Shown: positions 4,295 to 6,221 of the stretch, one piece after another | Layout: each line of letters begins with the position of its first letter | Numbering within the stretch: position 1 is the stretch's first letter | NCBI GenBank assembly: GCA_016291915.1 | Contig: JAEEZP010000258.1 | Span: 1-6,221, forward strand | From: Prevotella sp. | Lineage (GTDB): Bacteria > Bacteroidota > Bacteroidia > Bacteroidales > Bacteroidaceae | Direction: 5' to 3' | DNA: 6,221 nucleotides | Program-made: the position numbers and the translations under genes | The notes under the pieces: generated by a model | What the model was told of the DNA's origin: nothing | What the model saw: only the letters and a program-made list of their open reading frames with translations | Database searches by the model: none

Positions 4295-6221
4295 ATGAAT
4301 ATATCATACAAATGGCTAAAGGAATACGTGGACTTTGATTTGTCTGCGCAGCAGGTTAGCGAGGCGCTGACCAGTATCGGTCTTGAAGTAGGAGCTCTCG
4401 AAGAGGTTCAAACGATCAAAGGCGGTTTGAAGGGATTGTATGTGGGTAAGGTGCTTACCTGTGAGATGCATCCTAACTCCGACCACCTGCATGTCACAAC
4501 GGTTGATTTGGGTAAGGAGGCTCCTCAGCAGATTGTCTGTGGTGCTCCCAATGTCGCTGCCGGACAGAAGGTTATCGTAGCCGATCTGGGTTGTGTGCTC
4601 TATGATGGTGACAAGGAGTTTGTCATCAAGAAGAGTAAGTTACGTGGCGTGGAGAGCAATGGAATGATCTGTGCAGAGGACGAGATAGGAGTGGGTAACG
4701 ACCATTCCGGCATCATCGTACTGCCGGAGGATGCTCCTGTGGGCATGCCTGCCGCTGAGTATTACCACTTAGAGAGTGACTGGCTGATAGAGGTGGATAT
4801 CACTGCCAACCGTGCTGATGCCCTCAGTCATTGGGGTGTTGCCCGCGATCTCTATGCTTGGTTGAAACAGAACGGTTACGAAACATCTTTACATCGTCCG
4901 TCGGAAGAAGACTTTGTGGTGGACAATGAAGAACTGCCTATCGATGTTGTTATAGAGAACAATGAGGCATGCCGTCGTTATGCCTGTGTGAGCATCACCG
5001 ACTGTGAGGTGAAGGAATCACCGGAGTGGTTGAAGAACAAACTGACGGTGGTGGGTCTCCGTCCTATCAACAATATCGTGGATATCACAAACTATATCAT
5101 GATGGCATACGGACAGCCTCTGCATTGCTTTGATGCAGAGATGGTGACGGGCAACAAGATCGTGGTGAAGACCATGCCTAAGGGTACTCCTTTCATTACT
5201 CTCGACGGCGTGGAGCATCAGTTGGATGACCACGACCTCGCCATCTGCAATGCTGAAGAGCCGATGTGTATTGCCGGTGTCTTCGGTGGTAAGGGTTCCG
5301 GAACCTATGAGACCACCAAGCATGTGGTGTTGGAATCAGCCTATTTCCACCCCACCTGGATCCGTAAGAGTGCCCGTCGTCACGGACTGAGCACGGATGC
5401 CAGTTTCCGTTTTGAACGTGGCATCGATCCCAATGGTGTTATCTATGCCCTCAAACAGGCTGCTATCATGTGTAAAGAACTGGCTGGCGGTAAGGTGAGC
5501 ATGCAGATAAAGGATGTCTATCCCAATCCATTACCCGACTTCCCTGTCCGTCTGGAGTATGACTATGTCAATCAGTTGATCGGCAAGTTCATCCCCCAGG
5601 AAACGATCAAGAATATTCTCAACTCATTGGCAATCCGTATCGAGGGAGAAGATGCCAACGGTCTGAACCTTACCGTTCCTGCCTTCCGCGTGGATGTGCA
5701 GCGCCCCTGTGATGTGGTAGAGGATATCCTCCGTATTTACGGATATAACAATGTGGAGATTCCAACGCAGTTGAAATCATCACTGGTGATCAAGGGGGAA
5801 GAGGATCAGAAACATAAGTTGGAGAACCTCATCGGTGAGCAGCTGGTGGGTTGTGGATTCAATGAGATCCTGAACAACTCCCTGACCAAGGGTGCTTATT
5901 ATGACAACCTGAAGGCTTATCCGAAGGAGAATCTCGTGAATATCATGAACCCGCTGAGCTCCGATCTGAATGTTATGCGACAGACCCTGGTGTTCGGTGG
6001 ACTGGAGAGCATTGCCTACAATGCCAACCGTAAGAGTCCTGATCTGAGATTCTTTGAGTTCGGCAATGTATATCTTTTCTCTCCCGACAAACAGAATGCT
6101 GACAACCCGATGGCTGCCTATAAGGAGGAGACACACCTCGGACTGTGGGTTACCGGTAAGCGCGTGAGTGGTTCTTGGGCACATCCAGATGAAGACAGTA
6201 ACTTCTATGAGTTGAAAGCAT
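4295..6221 (+). CDS. pheT: Phenylalanyl-tRNA synthetase beta subunit, N-terminal 642 codons (runs off window)
   Basis: PheT is the beta subunit of the cytoplasmic alpha2-beta2 enzyme that charges tRNA-Phe using ATP. It also clears mischarged Tyr-tRNA-Phe in its B3/B4 domain. The frame is open without a stop from ATG 4295 to the window edge; members of the family are about 800 residues, so the C-terminal anticodon-binding domain lies outside. Visible in order: N-terminus MNISYKWLKEYVD; the tRNA-binding OB fold (~40-150) with HPNSDHL (59-65) and IVCGAPNV (80-87); B3/B4 (~213-388) with RPINNIVDITNY (256-267), GQPLHCFDAEM (273-283) and STDASFRFERGIDP (366-379); B5 (~412-485) with RVDVQRPCDVVEDILRIYGY (465-484); and the start of the synthetase-like core with NPLSSDLNVMR (552-562) and RFFEFGNVY (585-593). 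The ATG lies about 25 bases after the predicted transcription start, with no Shine-Dalgarno. The upstream neighbour is not pheS, so the two subunits are not in one operon here. Confidence 0.97.
   Translation, partial: MNISYKWLKEYVDFDLSAQQVSEALTSIGLEVGALEEVQTIKGGLKGLYVGKVLTCEMHPNSDHLHVTTVDLGKEAPQQIVCGAPNVAAGQKVIVADLGCVLYDGDKEFVIKKSKLRGVESNGMICAEDEIGVGNDHSGIIVLPEDAPVGMPAAEYYHLESDWLIEVDITANRADALSHWGVARDLYAWLKQNGYETSLHRPSEEDFVVDNEELPIDVVIENNEACRRYACVSITDCEVKESPEWLKNKLTVVGLRPINNIVDITNYIMMAYGQPLHCFDAEMVTGNKIVVKTMPKGTPFITLDGVEHQLDDHDLAICNAEEPMCIAGVFGGKGSGTYETTKHVVLESAYFHPTWIRKSARRHGLSTDASFRFERGIDPNGVIYALKQAAIMCKELAGGKVSMQIKDVYPNPLPDFPVRLEYDYVNQLIGKFIPQETIKNILNSLAIRIEGEDANGLNLTVPAFRVDVQRPCDVVEDILRIYGYNNVEIPTQLKSSLVIKGEEDQKHKLENLIGEQLVGCGFNEILNNSLTKGAYYDNLKAYPKENLVNIMNPLSSDLNVMRQTLVFGGLESIAYNANRKSPDLRFFEFGNVYLFSPDKQNADNPMAAYKEETHLGLWVTGKRVSGSWAHPDEDSNFYELKA

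Noticed and set aside
3959..4338. Three short overlapping + strand open frames of 60-74 codons
   Set aside because: They read through the direct repeats and palindromes, giving internally repeated peptides such as RNFGYAEVT twice. One runs into the pheT start. No initiation signal or family resemblance supports them.
5018..6184. Minus-strand open frames inside pheT (5018-5323 and 5780-6184)
   Set aside because: They are shadows of the continuous, clearly conserved pheT frame. The minus-strand frames inside the other two genes were rejected for the same reason.

Overview
The window looks like a piece of a Bacteroidales chromosome, most likely Prevotella or a close relative. Two clear promoters match the Bacteroidetes pattern (TTTG, 19-20 bases, TAnnTTTG). 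Start codons lack strong Shine-Dalgarno sequences. The first gene encodes a BspA-like leucine-rich-repeat surface protein with a C-terminus resembling type IX secretion sorting tails. The genus is inferred from these traits, not proven.

Layout, all on the + strand. (1) 1-88 holds a stop-interrupted scrap of a second LRR_5-type coding region. (2) 176-1912 encodes a 578-residue protein with five LRR_5 units, a cohesin-like domain, a dockerin-like calcium-binding pair, a second cohesin-like domain and a sorting-type tail. It begins inside an LRR unit and has no signal peptide, so it looks 5'-truncated or rearranged. (3) 1913-2076 holds a terminator-like hairpin, a perfect 13-bp inverted repeat and a good promoter. 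(4) 2077-3675 encodes a 532-residue FAD-dependent dehydrogenase of the uncharacterised COG2509 type. (5) 3676-4294 is a 619-bp AT-rich spacer packed with repeats: 2.5 copies of a 44-bp tandem unit, then repeated modules that include five TAACTTTG-like palindrome or promoter boxes and a ~70-bp direct repeat. (6) 4295 to the window end is the first 642 codons of pheT, phenylalanyl-tRNA synthetase beta subunit, read from a promoter that is itself one of the repeat copies.

The three genes do not form an obvious pathway or operon. Each of the last two has its own promoter. The surface protein is accessory, while the FAD enzyme and pheT are chromosomal housekeeping-type genes. The least ordinary parts are the spacer, where the pheT promoter appears embedded in a family of repeats, and the mosaic start of the LRR gene. 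I see no CRISPR array, tRNA, rRNA, transposase or clear novel multi-gene system.
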